Assembly (NCBI GenBank): GCA_963734635.1 | Contig: CAVTIA010000003.1 | Span: forward strand, 434,001-498,000 | Direction of reading: 5' to 3' | From: DATCJA01 sp963734635 | GTDB taxonomy: Bacteria > Acidobacteriota > Vicinamibacteria > Vicinamibacterales > UBA2999 | Length of the DNA stretch: 64,000 nucleotides | Shown here: positions 24,784 through 34,429 of the stretch, piece by piece | How the letters are laid out: each line of letters opens with the position of its first letter | Numbering within the stretch: the stretch's first letter is position 1 | Notes under the pieces: generated by a model | What the model saw: the letters and a program-made list of their open reading frames with translations, nothing else | Told to the model about the DNA's origin: nothing | Databases searched by the model: none | Made by a program: the position numbers and the translations under genes

Positions 24784-26136
24784 TTACGCACGTCGTTCGA
24801 GCGCCGCCGCAAAGAAAGCCTCCAGCCCGTGCGCGAAGGGCAGCGTTCGCAACATGCCCCTGGCGTCGAGCAGAGGTACCAGAACGGGTGACTGCTCATG
24901 GCGAAGATCGATTCCAGCGAAGTCGGGGTGCTGCGAAAGAAACGACTCGATCACGGCCTCGTTCTCTTCCGGCTCGCTCGAACAGGTGGCATACACCAGG
25001 CGTCCTCCAGTTCGAACCACCGCAGCGGCGCGGTGCAGAATCGCGACCTGTTGGCTGGCGAACACCTGAAGATCGTGCTCCCGCCGCCGCCACCTGATAT
25101 CGGGATCACGTCGAATAGTGCCAAGTCCGGAACAGGGGGCGTCGACGAGCACGCGATCGAAGAGCGGGTGAAATGGAAGCTGGCCGGAAGTGGACAGGCG
25201 TACGAGCTGCGTGCGCCGGGCACCGCTTGAGCGGACCGTCTGGCTCAGCAGGCCTACGCGTCGCGAGCGCACGTCGCATGCGACGAGGAGTCCCGTGTCG
25301 CGCATGTCGGCGGCCATAGCGACTGTCTTGCCTCCCGGAGAAGCGCACAGGTCGAGAACGCGCTCACCCGCTTGCGCCGCGACAGCGTGGCTTATCAGTT
25401 GAGAAGCCTGGTCTTGAACGAAATAGAGTCCGGCTGAGGGCGTGCGAAGCGGGTTTCCCGAGATCACAATCAAGCCATCCGGTGCGTGCAGGGTTGGCTC
25501 AGTCTCGATGCCGTCGCGCGCCAATGCCGCCGCGACGTCCTCGCGCCCGGCGCGAAGGGTGTTTACACGCAGCGTCAGCTTCGGCGTCTCGTTGTTGAAG
25601 TGCACCCAACGCTCGGTCGCGTCAAATCCGTACCGGTCGAGCCATCGCGCAACCAGCCATTCCGGATGGGAATGGGTAATGCCGAGATACCGCAGTGCAG
25701 CTGCGCGATCCGACGTCGATTCGGGTCGCTCAGGCAGCGGCAGCCGGCTGCGGTCGCGCAGCGTCGCGCGAAGAACCGCGTTTACGAACCCTGCTGCGCC
25801 AGACCTGTGTGCATGTCGCGCAAGGTCAACGGCGTCGTTGACGACGGCGGAGGCTGGCACACGATCCAGATGCAGAAGCTGGTAGAGACTGAGGCGCAGA
25901 ATGTGAAGGACGTCGCCGTCGATTGTGGCGAGCGAGCGCCGCGCGAAATGTTCGACGAGGACGTCGAGGCTGCGGCGCCAGCGCTCGGTACCGGTAACGA
26001 TCTCTGCCGTGAGTGCGCGGTCGCGTTCGTCGGTCAGGTGCCGACGACTTGACGCAAGGGCGGCGGGAAGGTCGGTACGTCCCTCGGCCACTGCACGGAG
26101 CGCATGATACGCCGCAACGCGAGCAGGGGAAGGCAA
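24784..26136 (-). CDS. rsmB: 16S rRNA (cytosine-967-C5)-methyltransferase
   Basis: A 450-aa protein with an N-terminal NusB-like RNA-binding helical domain (residues ~5-130) and a C-terminal NOL1/NOP2/Sun methyltransferase. The SAM site VLDLCASPGGKTVAMA, the motif IV cysteine in DAPCSGLGT and the nucleophile cysteine in YATCSSEPEENE are present. The start is a TTG at 26136, two bases after the fmt stop; no better in-frame start was found. It is part of the def-fmt-rsmB block. Confidence 0.95.
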   Translation of the reverse strand: MPSPARVAAYHALRAVAEGRTDLPAALASSRRHLTDERDRALTAEIVTGTERWRRSLDVLVEHFARRSLATIDGDVLHILRLSLYQLLHLDRVPASAVVNDAVDLARHAHRSGAAGFVNAVLRATLRDRSRLPLPERPESTSDRAAALRYLGITHSHPEWLVARWLDRYGFDATERWVHFNNETPKLTLRVNTLRAGREDVAAALARDGIETEPTLHAPDGLIVISGNPLRTPSAGLYFVQDQASQLISHAVAAQAGERVLDLCASPGGKTVAMAADMRDTGLLVACDVRSRRVGLLSQTVRSSGARRTQLVRLSTSGQLPFHPLFDRVLVDAPCSGLGTIRRDPDIRWRRREHDLQVFASQQVAILHRAAAVVRTGGRLVYATCSSEPEENEAVIESFLSQHPDFAGIDLRHEQSPVLVPLLDARGMLRTLPFAHGLEAFFAAALERRA

Positions 26137-26138
26137 AT

Positions 26139-27080
26139 CTATTGGTTGCGCATTTGTGCGCCGGTTGCGACGCGATGGCCGGCCAGGAACTCACGAACGT
26201 CGAGCGGCCTTCCGCCTTCCAGTTGGACGCGATCGATCGCAATGCGTCCTTCATGACCGGTCGCGACGTGCAGGCTGTCGCGCGACGCGGTGACGATCGT
26301 GCCAGGCGGCGCATCGGTTGGGACGTCCTCGACATGGGTCTGGAGAACGATCAGCCGCACGCCATTCAGATATGTGTAGGCATGAGGCCACGGGTGCAAG
26401 CCTCGCACACGGTTATGGATATAGGAGGCGGGGAGCGTCCAATCAATGAGTCCTTCCTCCTTCGTCAGGCGCGGAGCGTAGCTGCAAAGCATGAAGTCCT
26501 GCAGCTCCTCCCGATGCACGCCGGCATCGATGTGGTCCACCACGCTGACGAGGAGATCGGCGCCCAATTCGGCGAGGTCGCGCTCGAGCACGTCGCTTGT
26601 CTCGTTTGGCCCAATCGGCCGTTTTACTTTGGCCAGCATCGGGCCGGAGTCGAGCATCTTCTCCATGCGCATGATGGTGACCCCGGTTTCTGCCTCGCCG
26701 TCGATCACCGCGCGATGCACGGGTGCCGCACCTCGATATTTCGGCAGCAGCGAGGCGTGCACGTTGATCATGCCGTGCCGTGGGAGAGACAAGATATCTT
26801 CCGGAAGGAGCTTGCCGTACGCGGCTACGACGCCGAGGTCCGGCTGCAGCGCGCGGAACGCCTCGACAAACTCAGGGTCGCGAAGGCGCGACGGCTGGAG
26901 GACGGGCAATCCGCGAGCCTGTGCGAGTGCTTTGACAGGCGACTCCGACACGCGCTGCCCCCTGCCCCTCGGGCGATCGGGTTGTGTCACAACGGCGACG
27001 ACCGGATGCGGTGAGTCAAGAAGCTTACGCAACGTCGGCACGGCGAAGTCTGGCGTGCCGAAGAAGACGATCCTTACCAT
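26139..27080 (-). CDS. fmt: methionyl-tRNA formyltransferase
   Basis: A 313-aa enzyme that formylates Met-tRNAi. RIVFFGTPDFAVPTL is at the N-terminus, the catalytic region is NVHASLLPKYRGAAPVHRAV with downstream MDSGPML-type sequence, and an OB-like C-terminal domain begins near 205. The ATG at 27080 overlaps the end of def by 7 nt. The upstream open extension to 27194 is antisense shadow. Confidence 0.96.
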   Translation of the reverse strand: MVRIVFFGTPDFAVPTLRKLLDSPHPVVAVVTQPDRPRGRGQRVSESPVKALAQARGLPVLQPSRLRDPEFVEAFRALQPDLGVVAAYGKLLPEDILSLPRHGMINVHASLLPKYRGAAPVHRAVIDGEAETGVTIMRMEKMLDSGPMLAKVKRPIGPNETSDVLERDLAELGADLLVSVVDHIDAGVHREELQDFMLCSYAPRLTKEEGLIDWTLPASYIHNRVRGLHPWPHAYTYLNGVRLIVLQTHVEDVPTDAPPGTIVTASRDSLHVATGHEGRIAIDRVQLEGGRPLDVREFLAGHRVATGAQMRNQ

Positions 27081-27583
27081 TTGCCGCTTTTCGAGAGCTT
27101 TTTGATCTTGCGGACGATCAGATCCTTCTGAAGCCCTCGCAGGCGATCGACGAATAGCGTGCCGTCGAGGTGGTCCATCTCGTGCTCGAAGCAACGGGCC
27201 AGGAGACCGGCACCTTCGATCATCTGTTCGCTACCGTCACGAGCGAGACCCCTGAGGACAACCCGGGAGGAACGGCCAACGGAGGCGTTGAACCCGGGCA
27301 CGCTAAGGCATCCTTCGTCTTCGCGTTGGCTGCCATCGCGTGCGACGAACGCCGGGTTGATGAACGTAAGCAGCTCGGCGGGATTGCGGCCTGCCGAAAC
27401 ATCCGCGACGAAGATTCGCAATCCCACTCCGACCTGTGGCGCGGCCAGCCCGATTCCCGGCGCCGCATACATCGTCTCGATCATGTCATCGATGAGCTGC
27501 TGGATCTGCGGGGTGATTTCCGAAACCGCCGCGGCAGGCTGACGGAGGAGTTCCTCCCCGTATCGAAGAATGGGCCGGATCAT
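27074..27583 (-). CDS. def: peptide deformylase
   Basis: A 169-aa metalloenzyme that removes N-formyl groups from nascent proteins. All three motifs are intact: GIGLAAPQVG (43-52), EGCLSVPG (90-97, Cys92 metal ligand) and HEMDH (134-138, two His ligands and the Glu base). Overlap with fmt gives the classic def-fmt pair; 39 nt separate it from aroC. Confidence 0.97.
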   Translation of the reverse strand: MIRPILRYGEELLRQPAAAVSEITPQIQQLIDDMIETMYAAPGIGLAAPQVGVGLRIFVADVSAGRNPAELLTFINPAFVARDGSQREDEGCLSVPGFNASVGRSSRVVLRGLARDGSEQMIEGAGLLARCFEHEMDHLDGTLFVDRLRGLQKDLIVRKIKKLSKSGKW

Positions 27584-27622
27584 TACGAGGTGAACAGGCA
27601 GTGCGGAATCGTCATCCCGTCA

Positions 27623-28828
27623 CTACGCGGGCGCGCCGCGGGGGGCGAACCGGCGACGCACCTGCTCGGCGGTCGCCGCGTAGTGGCGGTCGATCTCGTC
27701 GATTGAATCGCCCCCGAACTTTTCCAGGAACGCGTCCGCAAGAACGAAGGCAACCATAGCCTCGCCTACGACAGCTGCGGCGGGCACGGCGCAGACATCG
27801 CTGCGTTCGATCGCAGCCGGCGACTCAGTCATCGTCGCCAGATCCACCGATCGAAGCGGCTTCATGAGCGTGGAGATTGGCTTCATGAAGCCAATCACGC
27901 GGACGTCCTCGCCGTTTGTCACGCCGCCCTCGAGCCCGCCGGCGTTGTTGGTGGGACGCACCGGCGTCCCGCCGTCGCGGGCTGGAAGGATTTCGTCATG
28001 CACTCCCGATCCCCGTCGAACGGCGGCTTCAGGGCCGATGCCGATCCCGACGGCCTTGATCGCATGAATGCACATCAGTGCCTGCCCGAGGCGCCCGTCC
28101 AGCTTCCGGTCCCACTGCACGTAGGAACCGAGGCCCACCGGCACGCCCGTGGCGATGACTTCGAAGATACCGCCCAGCGTGTCACCCGCTTCTCGCGCCG
28201 CGTCAATGGCAACGATCATTCGCTGTTGGACGCCAGCATCGGCGCACCGCAAGGGCGCCTCCTCGGAAATGGCCGCCGCTTCCGCGAAGGAAACGATCCG
28301 CTCTTCGGACAGCATCACGTCGCCAATCGCAGCGACGTGGCTCGCGATGCGGATGCCGAATCGAGCGAGAAGCTGTCGGGCGAGGCTTCCGGCCGCGACG
28401 CGAGCGGCGGTCTCGCGCGCACTGGCACGCTCCAGCACGTCGCGAATGTCCTCGTGGCCGTACTTGAGCGCGCCCGCGAGATCCGCGTGTCCCGGCCGTG
28501 GACGCGTCACCTCCGCCCTTCGGGCGCCGGTTGCGCCTTCCGGCATCGTGGGCTCGGCGTACATGGTTTGCTGCCAGTTGACCCAGTCACGGTTGCGAAT
28601 GACAAACGCGATCGGCGCGCCAGTGGTCCGGCCGTGCCGCACACCCGCGAGCACTTCCACCTGGTCGCTTTCAATGGCCATTCGCCTGCCGCGTCCGTAG
28701 CCGCCCTGGCGTCGGCGCAACTGCGCGTTGAGCGCGTCGAGATCGACGTCGAGACCGGCCGGCATCCCGTCGATCGTGACGACGAGCGCCGGACCGTGTG
28801 ATTCACCCGCTGTGAGAAAGCGCAGCAT
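27623..28828 (-). CDS. aroC: chorismate synthase
   Basis: A 401-aa FMN-dependent enzyme for the final shikimate-pathway step. TAGESHGPALVVTIDGMPAG at the N-terminus, RRQGGYGRGRRM, RPGHADLAGALKYGHEDIRD and RPTNNAGGLEGGVTNG are family signatures. It heads the minus-strand operon continuing into def-fmt and is divergent from the DUF4399 lipoprotein. It is unlinked to aroDE, which has its own attenuator at 62.3 kb. Confidence 0.97.
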   Translation of the reverse strand: MLRFLTAGESHGPALVVTIDGMPAGLDVDLDALNAQLRRRQGGYGRGRRMAIESDQVEVLAGVRHGRTTGAPIAFVIRNRDWVNWQQTMYAEPTMPEGATGARRAEVTRPRPGHADLAGALKYGHEDIRDVLERASARETAARVAAGSLARQLLARFGIRIASHVAAIGDVMLSEERIVSFAEAAAISEEAPLRCADAGVQQRMIVAIDAAREAGDTLGGIFEVIATGVPVGLGSYVQWDRKLDGRLGQALMCIHAIKAVGIGIGPEAAVRRGSGVHDEILPARDGGTPVRPTNNAGGLEGGVTNGEDVRVIGFMKPISTLMKPLRSVDLATMTESPAAIERSDVCAVPAAAVVGEAMVAFVLADAFLEKFGGDSIDEIDRHYAATAEQVRRRFAPRGAPA

Positions 28829-28873
28829 CCTGCGCCATTTTACCCGGTCGTGAGTGCTACACTCTCCCGCACT

Positions 28874-29302
28874 ATGCGGACAATGATTGTGCGTGCGGCA
28901 ATACTGGCGCTGTTGCCCTTGATGCTGGCTTCATGTGGCGGGTCGGAACCGACGGGGCCTCGTGTCTTCTTCGTTCAGCCACAGGACGGCGCCACTGTAA
29001 AGAGCCCGGTGAGCCTCGAGTTCGGCGTCGAGAACTATCAGGTCGCGGCGGTGCCCGCAGGCACGGTCACCGAGAGCCGGCCGAACATCGGCCATCATCA
29101 CGTGGGCGTCGATGCCGACTGCCTGCCGCCGGGAACGGCCATCCCGCGCGCGGCGCCGTGGGTACATTTCGGCGACGGCAAGAACGTCATCGACATGCAG
29201 CTCCCGCCCGGCCAGCATCGGCTCACACTGCAGATTGGCGATGACCTGCACCGCACGCAGGAAGGACTCTGCTCGACGATTACGGTCAACGTCGAGGGAT
29301 AA
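28874..29302 (+). CDS. DUF4399 lipoprotein
   Basis: A 142-aa lipoprotein from the ATG at 28874 (an ATG-less extension upstream to 28850 is unlikely). Lipobox LMLASC is followed by a compact beta domain of the DUF4399 type: RVFFVQPQDGATVKSPV, GHHHVGVDADCLPPG and WVHFGDGKNVIDMQLPPGQH. DUF4399 has no established activity; the HHH cluster suggests metal binding. Confidence 0.85.
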   Translation: MRTMIVRAAILALLPLMLASCGGSEPTGPRVFFVQPQDGATVKSPVSLEFGVENYQVAAVPAGTVTESRPNIGHHHVGVDADCLPPGTAIPRAAPWVHFGDGKNVIDMQLPPGQHRLTLQIGDDLHRTQEGLCSTITVNVEG

Positions 29303-29320
29303 GCTTTGCGAGGCAGGTAG

Positions 29321-29342
29321 CCGGAGGCCTTCAGGCCTCCGG
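29321..29342. repeat. palindromic repeat CCGGAGGCCT-TC-AGGCCTCCGG
   Basis: Perfect 10-bp arms with a 2-nt loop just after the DUF4399 gene. It closely resembles the palindrome at 58036-58057 and could also act as a terminator. Confidence 0.7.
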
Positions 29343-29490
29343 TCCTACCCACGCGATCCACGTTCGCGGTGACGTGGCGAAATTTGCCGCACCCTCACAC
29401 TGACGCCGCCGCAAGATTTGCATCATCGGCGGTTCGACTCGCGCATTTCCGCTTGTTTTCGCGGGCGGGGCAATTTGCATTGCGTCTGGC

Positions 29491-32445
29491 ATGCCCCGGC
29501 TTTTCCATGACCGCTACGTTCTGTACGACGACATTCACGGCTGTGACCTCGCCACCGGTGACGAGGTCCGTCTCGACGCGCTTCCGAAGGACGGCCCGGG
29601 CGACAATCCGCCGGCGCTCGTCGAACTGCTGAACAACGGACGCGACGGCAGCCCTCGTTGGGTGGCATACGACGTTCGCAATCGTGCCCAGGCGATGGTC
29701 GTCGCGCGTCGCGTGGCGGGAGCCGCGTGCGACAGGGGCTTCGTGCCCATTCTCGTCTCTCTGTACGAACGTTTTCGCGATGCACTCGCTGCCGACCTCG
29801 ATGAGCGGACGCTGTTGTTGATTGGCGGCGTTGCCGGATCGTCTCCGCGACTGCGTGCATACGCGTCGCAGACCGCGGAGCCGGACCTGACAGTTGGCAC
29901 AGCCGAGCGGTCCAACCTGGTTTGGGGCGGACAAGCTGGTAAGGAGCTCGCGGCCGCCAGGGCAGCGTTGGTTGATGCGGCCGCGCGCGCGCCGCGTCCG
30001 CACGTGCTCCTCACATTCCGCACGACGGCTGCGGTCGAGAGCGGCTACGCGGTCAGGGAAGCACGTGCGGCGTATGGGCCGCAGCCCCTCAGACAATCGG
30101 CCGGCACTACAGCGCCGTCGGCCGAAATCGTGCGGCATGTCGAGAGGGCGACGCGGGCTGCTGAGTTCCAGCGAGCGGGACGCCATGCCGCAGCGGAGCG
30201 TCTTCTGCGCGATGTCGCCGGCACTCTGAGCCGTCGCGAAGCGTGGAGTGCCGCGGCACGGGTTCTCATCGCGCTCGCGCGTCTGTTGCTGGAGCGCGGT
30301 CGGGCGAGCGCCGCAGACAAGGTCTTGTCCGATGCAGTGCGGTTCGCGGAATCCGCCGAAGACGAGGGACTCGCTCTCGATGCGCGAATCTGGCAGGCGC
30401 TGGCGCGTTCTGATGCGGGACGACTCACTGATGCGGAGTCCATTTGTCGCGCTGTGCTGCTGGCCACGTCGCTATCGCCGATGCGGCAGATGTGGGCGCG
30501 GGCTGTCCTCGCGCGGGTGCTTTGCTGGCAGGAGCGGACAGATGAGGCGCTACGCTGTCAGGCGCCTGACTCCGGAGATCCTCCGTTCGACGGCGACCTC
30601 GTCGTTGCGGCGTCGATTCGTGCAACGTCCGTCCGGGTGTTGCTTGCCTCCGGCGATGTCTTCCAGGCCGGCCTGCATGCCCGCGCGCTCGTGGACGGTG
30701 TGTCCGACGCCGCAGATCCCTTGGCGCGCGTCGTTGCCTCCGCCACCCACCTTCGGGTGCTCGCGGCCGCGGGCGACCTGCACCTGGCCGAGCATGCATT
30801 CGAATCGGTGCGTATTACTGCCAGGCAATGCCATGCGCCGTGGCGAGCGGTACGCGCCAGGCTGATCTGGCTCGACGCACTACGTCGTGCAGGCCGGACA
30901 CGTGAGGCACAGCGTCAGCTCGATCGGTTGATGCGCCTCGGTCGATTAGCGCCTGCGCTCCTTCGTCGTGCGATAGAACGTCGGCTTGCGGCCGGCGGCC
31001 AGCACAGTGGTCGAGTGCAGGTGGCGAATGGATTCGCTGGCGCGACGTCGGCTGGCGCCGCCCTCGTACATCTGGCGCACGAAGACGAGCAGGACAGAGA
31101 GGCCCTGCGGCGCGTTCTGGATCGCGCCTCGCGTGAGCTCAATCCAAGCCGAATCGAGCTCGTGTCGGCGGATGCAGGTCCGACCAGCGTGCTCGTCAGC
31201 GTCGGCACCGGACTGCCGACGCACATCGGTCAGCGGGTTCTCGAGGCTGGCATCGTGCTCGAGAGCGACGTCGGGCACGGCGCGCGGGAAATCGGCACTC
31301 CGGTACGGCTCGGGGTGCGTCTGCTCGGCGCTCTGGTGTGCCGGTGGCCGCTCGACCGGGAACCACCTCCACAGGCCAGTAACCTGCTGGCTCTCGTAAG
31401 TGCGATCGCCGCCCCACGCGTGGAGGCCCTGATCGCGGGTGTCCGGGAGGCGTCAATCGCCACAACAGCAGTGCCGGAGCTGATTGGCGTGAGCGCGGCG
31501 ATGTCGGAGGTACGGCGGGCCATAGGGCGTGCCGCCCGGGCGCCGTTCTCAGTGATGATCGAAGGCGAGAGCGGCGCGGGCAAGGAGCTCGCCGCGCGGG
31601 CCATCCACCATCTCAGCGCGCGTCGCGAGCGGCGGTTTTGCGACGTGAACTGTGCGGCGCTGCCGGATGACCTTCTCGAATCCGAGCTCTTTGGTCACGC
31701 GAAAGGCGCGTTCACCGGCGCGGTCGCGGACAAGGCAGGACTGTTCGAGGAGGCGGATGGCGGCACGCTGTTTCTGGACGAGGTGCCCGACCTTTCGCCA
31801 CGGGCGCAAGCGAAGCTGCTCCGAGCAGTGCAGCAGCAGGACGTGCGTCGCATAGGCGAAACGTTCACGCGCAAAGTGGACGTGCGCCTGATTGCCGCCG
31901 CCAATCGCGACATGCGTGCAGAAGCGGCGGCCAAACGGTTTCGCGCAGACCTGCTGTTCAGGCTCGACGTCATCCATCTTCGCCTTCCACCGTTGCGCGA
32001 ACGGCCGGAAGACATTCCCCTGTTGGCGCAGCACTACTGGCGGATAGCCGCGGAGCGGGTAGGCTCGCGCGCTACGCTGGCCCATGCCGTGCTGACGGAG
32101 CTGTCTCGCTACCCATGGCCTGGCAACGTGCGCGAGCTGCAGAACGTCATGGCGGCTCTTGCCGTGGCCGCACCGGCTCGGGGCCGCGTGTCCGCCTCGC
32201 TCCTTCCGCCGGCGATTTCCCGCGCGGCGGTGGTGACAACGGTAAGGCTTGCGGACGCGCGCGTGCAGTTCGAGCGTCGCTGCGTGGAGATGGCGCTGGC
32301 GCGCGCCGGTGGCAGCCGGACCCGCGCGGCAGCCGAGCTGGGTCTCACACGACAGGGGCTGCTGAAGACAATGGCACGACTGGGAATCGATGCGTCGAAC
32401 GTCCGGAACGCCGATGAGAGCGGAAGTGGTTCGGATGATCAATGA
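29491..32445 (+). CDS. sigma-54-dependent activator with N-terminal TPR-like and GAF-like regions
   Basis: A 984-aa regulator. Residues ~1-190 are an unassigned alpha/beta region, ~205-480 are helical TPR/MalT-like repeats, and ~500-640 are probably GAF-like. The AAA+ domain starts at ~660 (VPELIGVSAAMSEVRRA) with Walker A GESGAGKE, the sigma-54 contact loop GAFTGA (~738) and Walker B GGTLFLDEV. A Fis-type HTH (GGSRTRAAAELGLTRQGLL) ends the protein. It should activate RpoN promoters in response to an unknown signal; no receiver domain is present. The SMP-30 gene follows immediately and may share its transcript. Confidence 0.9.
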   Translation: MPRLFHDRYVLYDDIHGCDLATGDEVRLDALPKDGPGDNPPALVELLNNGRDGSPRWVAYDVRNRAQAMVVARRVAGAACDRGFVPILVSLYERFRDALAADLDERTLLLIGGVAGSSPRLRAYASQTAEPDLTVGTAERSNLVWGGQAGKELAAARAALVDAAARAPRPHVLLTFRTTAAVESGYAVREARAAYGPQPLRQSAGTTAPSAEIVRHVERATRAAEFQRAGRHAAAERLLRDVAGTLSRREAWSAAARVLIALARLLLERGRASAADKVLSDAVRFAESAEDEGLALDARIWQALARSDAGRLTDAESICRAVLLATSLSPMRQMWARAVLARVLCWQERTDEALRCQAPDSGDPPFDGDLVVAASIRATSVRVLLASGDVFQAGLHARALVDGVSDAADPLARVVASATHLRVLAAAGDLHLAEHAFESVRITARQCHAPWRAVRARLIWLDALRRAGRTREAQRQLDRLMRLGRLAPALLRRAIERRLAAGGQHSGRVQVANGFAGATSAGAALVHLAHEDEQDREALRRVLDRASRELNPSRIELVSADAGPTSVLVSVGTGLPTHIGQRVLEAGIVLESDVGHGAREIGTPVRLGVRLLGALVCRWPLDREPPPQASNLLALVSAIAAPRVEALIAGVREASIATTAVPELIGVSAAMSEVRRAIGRAARAPFSVMIEGESGAGKELAARAIHHLSARRERRFCDVNCAALPDDLLESELFGHAKGAFTGAVADKAGLFEEADGGTLFLDEVPDLSPRAQAKLLRAVQQQDVRRIGETFTRKVDVRLIAAANRDMRAEAAAKRFRADLLFRLDVIHLRLPPLRERPEDIPLLAQHYWRIAAERVGSRATLAHAVLTELSRYPWPGNVRELQNVMAALAVAAPARGRVSASLLPPAISRAAVVTTVRLADARVQFERRCVEMALARAGGSRTRAAAELGLTRQGLLKTMARLGIDASNVRNADESGSGSDDQ

Positions 32446-32489
32446 CGGGGGAAGGGTGTAGCATCGTGCGCATCGATGAGGAGGCCGCG

Positions 32490-33470
32490 ATGAGACCCAA
32501 GGTTGCGCTTGCGTTGGTGGCCGCGCTGTGTGCTTTCGTGTATGCGTTGCTGGTTGGGCAGGCGGACGCCCAGGCGCCGCCGGCCGCGCCGCCTCCTGCG
32601 CCTGCGCTCAAGGAAACGGTCGCGACGGAAATTCCAGGCGTCATCAGGGGCGGAACGAAGATTGTGCTCCTCCGCGACGGATTCATGGGCACGGAAGGGG
32701 TCATTTCCATGCCCGACGGCAGCATGCTGTTCACCGAGCAGGATGCTGACCGCATCATCAAGGTTGACCGGAACGACAACATTTCCACGTACCTGGAAAC
32801 CACCAACCGCACCATCGGTCTCGCGTACGACGGCAAAGGGCGGCTGATAGGAACGCAGTCGCGAGATCCCAAGGTGGCCGTGCTCGCGCCGGAGCCGCGA
32901 ACGGTGCTCGCCGACTCCTTCGAGGGGCAACCGCTCGTGCGTCCCAACGACCTCGTTATTGACCGGAGGGGCGGCATCTATTTCACCGACCCGCTGGGCA
33001 ATCCGCAGCAGCGATTCCGCGAGCCGCCAGCAGGCCGGAAGCCGCTGCTTTTTTACATCAGGCCGGACGGCACGCTGATGAAGCTCACAGAAGAGATCAC
33101 GAACCCCAATGGGGTGCAGCTCAGTCCTGACGAAAAGACACTCTATGCGACGAACGGCCAAACCATCATGGCGTTCGATGTTCAGCCGGATGGCAGCGTG
33201 AGAAACGGGCGGGTGTTCGCGCAGAGCGGTGGCGACGGTTTGGCGATCGACACCCAGGGTCGTCTGTACTCCGCTGTGGGCGGGGTGCAGGGAATCCGAG
33301 TCTTTTCGTCTGACGGCAAGGATCTCGGCACCATTCCTGTCGGCGTCCCACCGCAGAGTGTCGGGTTCGCCGGCCCCAACAAGAAAACGCTCTACATCGT
33401 CGGCCGCGGCGCGCTGTACAAGACGCAGACTGAGATGGTCTCGCAGGGGATCCAGACGCGCGCGAAATAA
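32490..33470 (+). CDS. exported SMP-30/gluconolactonase-like beta-propeller
   Basis: A 326-aa protein from the ATG at 32490, preceded by GAGGAGG; the frame extends to 32442, overlapping the regulator stop. A Sec signal (KVALALVAALCAFVYALLVG) precedes propeller blades with SMP-30 features: PNDLVIDRRGGIYFTDP, NPNGVQLSPDEKTLYATN and GDGLAIDTQGRLYSA. Such lactonases hydrolyse sugar lactones with Ca or Zn. Substrate unknown. Confidence 0.88.
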   Translation: MRPKVALALVAALCAFVYALLVGQADAQAPPAAPPPAPALKETVATEIPGVIRGGTKIVLLRDGFMGTEGVISMPDGSMLFTEQDADRIIKVDRNDNISTYLETTNRTIGLAYDGKGRLIGTQSRDPKVAVLAPEPRTVLADSFEGQPLVRPNDLVIDRRGGIYFTDPLGNPQQRFREPPAGRKPLLFYIRPDGTLMKLTEEITNPNGVQLSPDEKTLYATNGQTIMAFDVQPDGSVRNGRVFAQSGGDGLAIDTQGRLYSAVGGVQGIRVFSSDGKDLGTIPVGVPPQSVGFAGPNKKTLYIVGRGALYKTQTEMVSQGIQTRAK

Positions 33471-33481
33471 CCCGAGAGTAG

Positions 33482-34420
33482 TTATCGCGCTTCGTTGTAG
33501 GCAATCTGAGCCGCGAGCGTCACGCGGTTGGCGCCGCGGTAGGCGAGGCCCGTGAACTTCTTCGGCATCTCCTCTTGAAGAGTCGCAGCCGTGTCATCTG
33601 ACGATCGTCCCTGTTTCTTCAGCTCCGCGACGCGGGTTTGAAGCGCACGAAAATAATCGCGGTACGTCGCGATCATCGATTCGTCGCCCCGACGCCCGTG
33701 GCTTGGGATGATGATGGCTGGCTTCATCGCCGCCAGCCGATCGAGCACCGTGCTCCACGTGCGGACGCTCGAAGAGGAGGTCTGAAACGCGGGGAAGGCC
33801 GGCATGACGATGTCGCCGGCGAAGAGGACGCGGTCCTCCTCCACGAAGAACACGGTGTCCCCGCGGGTATGTGCGGGCCCTTCGCCGATGATCCTGACGT
33901 GAACGTCACCCAGGTCGAGTCGGTAGTCGCGGTCGAATGAGATGTCCGTTTTCCTGAAGTTCGTACCCTTGAGCAGCCCGGCATTGACGGGGTTCTGCGT
34001 CGCGAAGTTCAGAGCAAAGCTCAATCCGAGCTCGGCGATGTCCTGATCCTGCATCTTCCATCGAATGACCTTCGTCGCGGGAGGAAGGCCCTGCGCGCCG
34101 AGATCGTGCTCGGCGTGAAAATGGGTCATCGCAAGGTACTGTTCGCCTCCTCGCGTGACCTTCGCGGCCTCACGCGCGACTGTTTCGCCGTTTCGCGTCC
34201 CGAGCCCCGTGTCGATGACGAGAGTCCCACGACTGCCGACGACGATGCCGATGTTGGAGACCTGAGGCACATCGCCGTCGGCAATCCAGTACACGTGCGG
34301 CGAAATCTTCTCGGTGGCGTTCTCACGCACGAGGGGCGGAGGATTAGTCTGCTGTGCGCGCACTGCAATGCCGGCTGTGGCGGCAGTCACGATGGCGACA
34401 ATGAGAATCAGAGACCGCAT
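33482..34420 (-). CDS. secreted metallo-beta-lactamase-fold hydrolase
   Basis: A 312-aa protein with a signal peptide (residues 1-22). The MBL motif reads THFHAEHD, where the usual HxHxDH Asp is Glu, so the second metal site may be altered. Other ligands appear in GPAHTRGDT, VLFAGDIVMPA and IIPSHG. It converges on the SMP-30 gene with an 11-bp gap. This is one of three secreted MBL proteins in the window. Confidence 0.87.
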   Translation of the reverse strand: MRSLILIVAIVTAATAGIAVRAQQTNPPPLVRENATEKISPHVYWIADGDVPQVSNIGIVVGSRGTLVIDTGLGTRNGETVAREAAKVTRGGEQYLAMTHFHAEHDLGAQGLPPATKVIRWKMQDQDIAELGLSFALNFATQNPVNAGLLKGTNFRKTDISFDRDYRLDLGDVHVRIIGEGPAHTRGDTVFFVEEDRVLFAGDIVMPAFPAFQTSSSSVRTWSTVLDRLAAMKPAIIIPSHGRRGDESMIATYRDYFRALQTRVAELKKQGRSSDDTAATLQEEMPKKFTGLAYRGANRVTLAAQIAYNEAR

Positions 34421-34429
34421 GCAGCCCCC

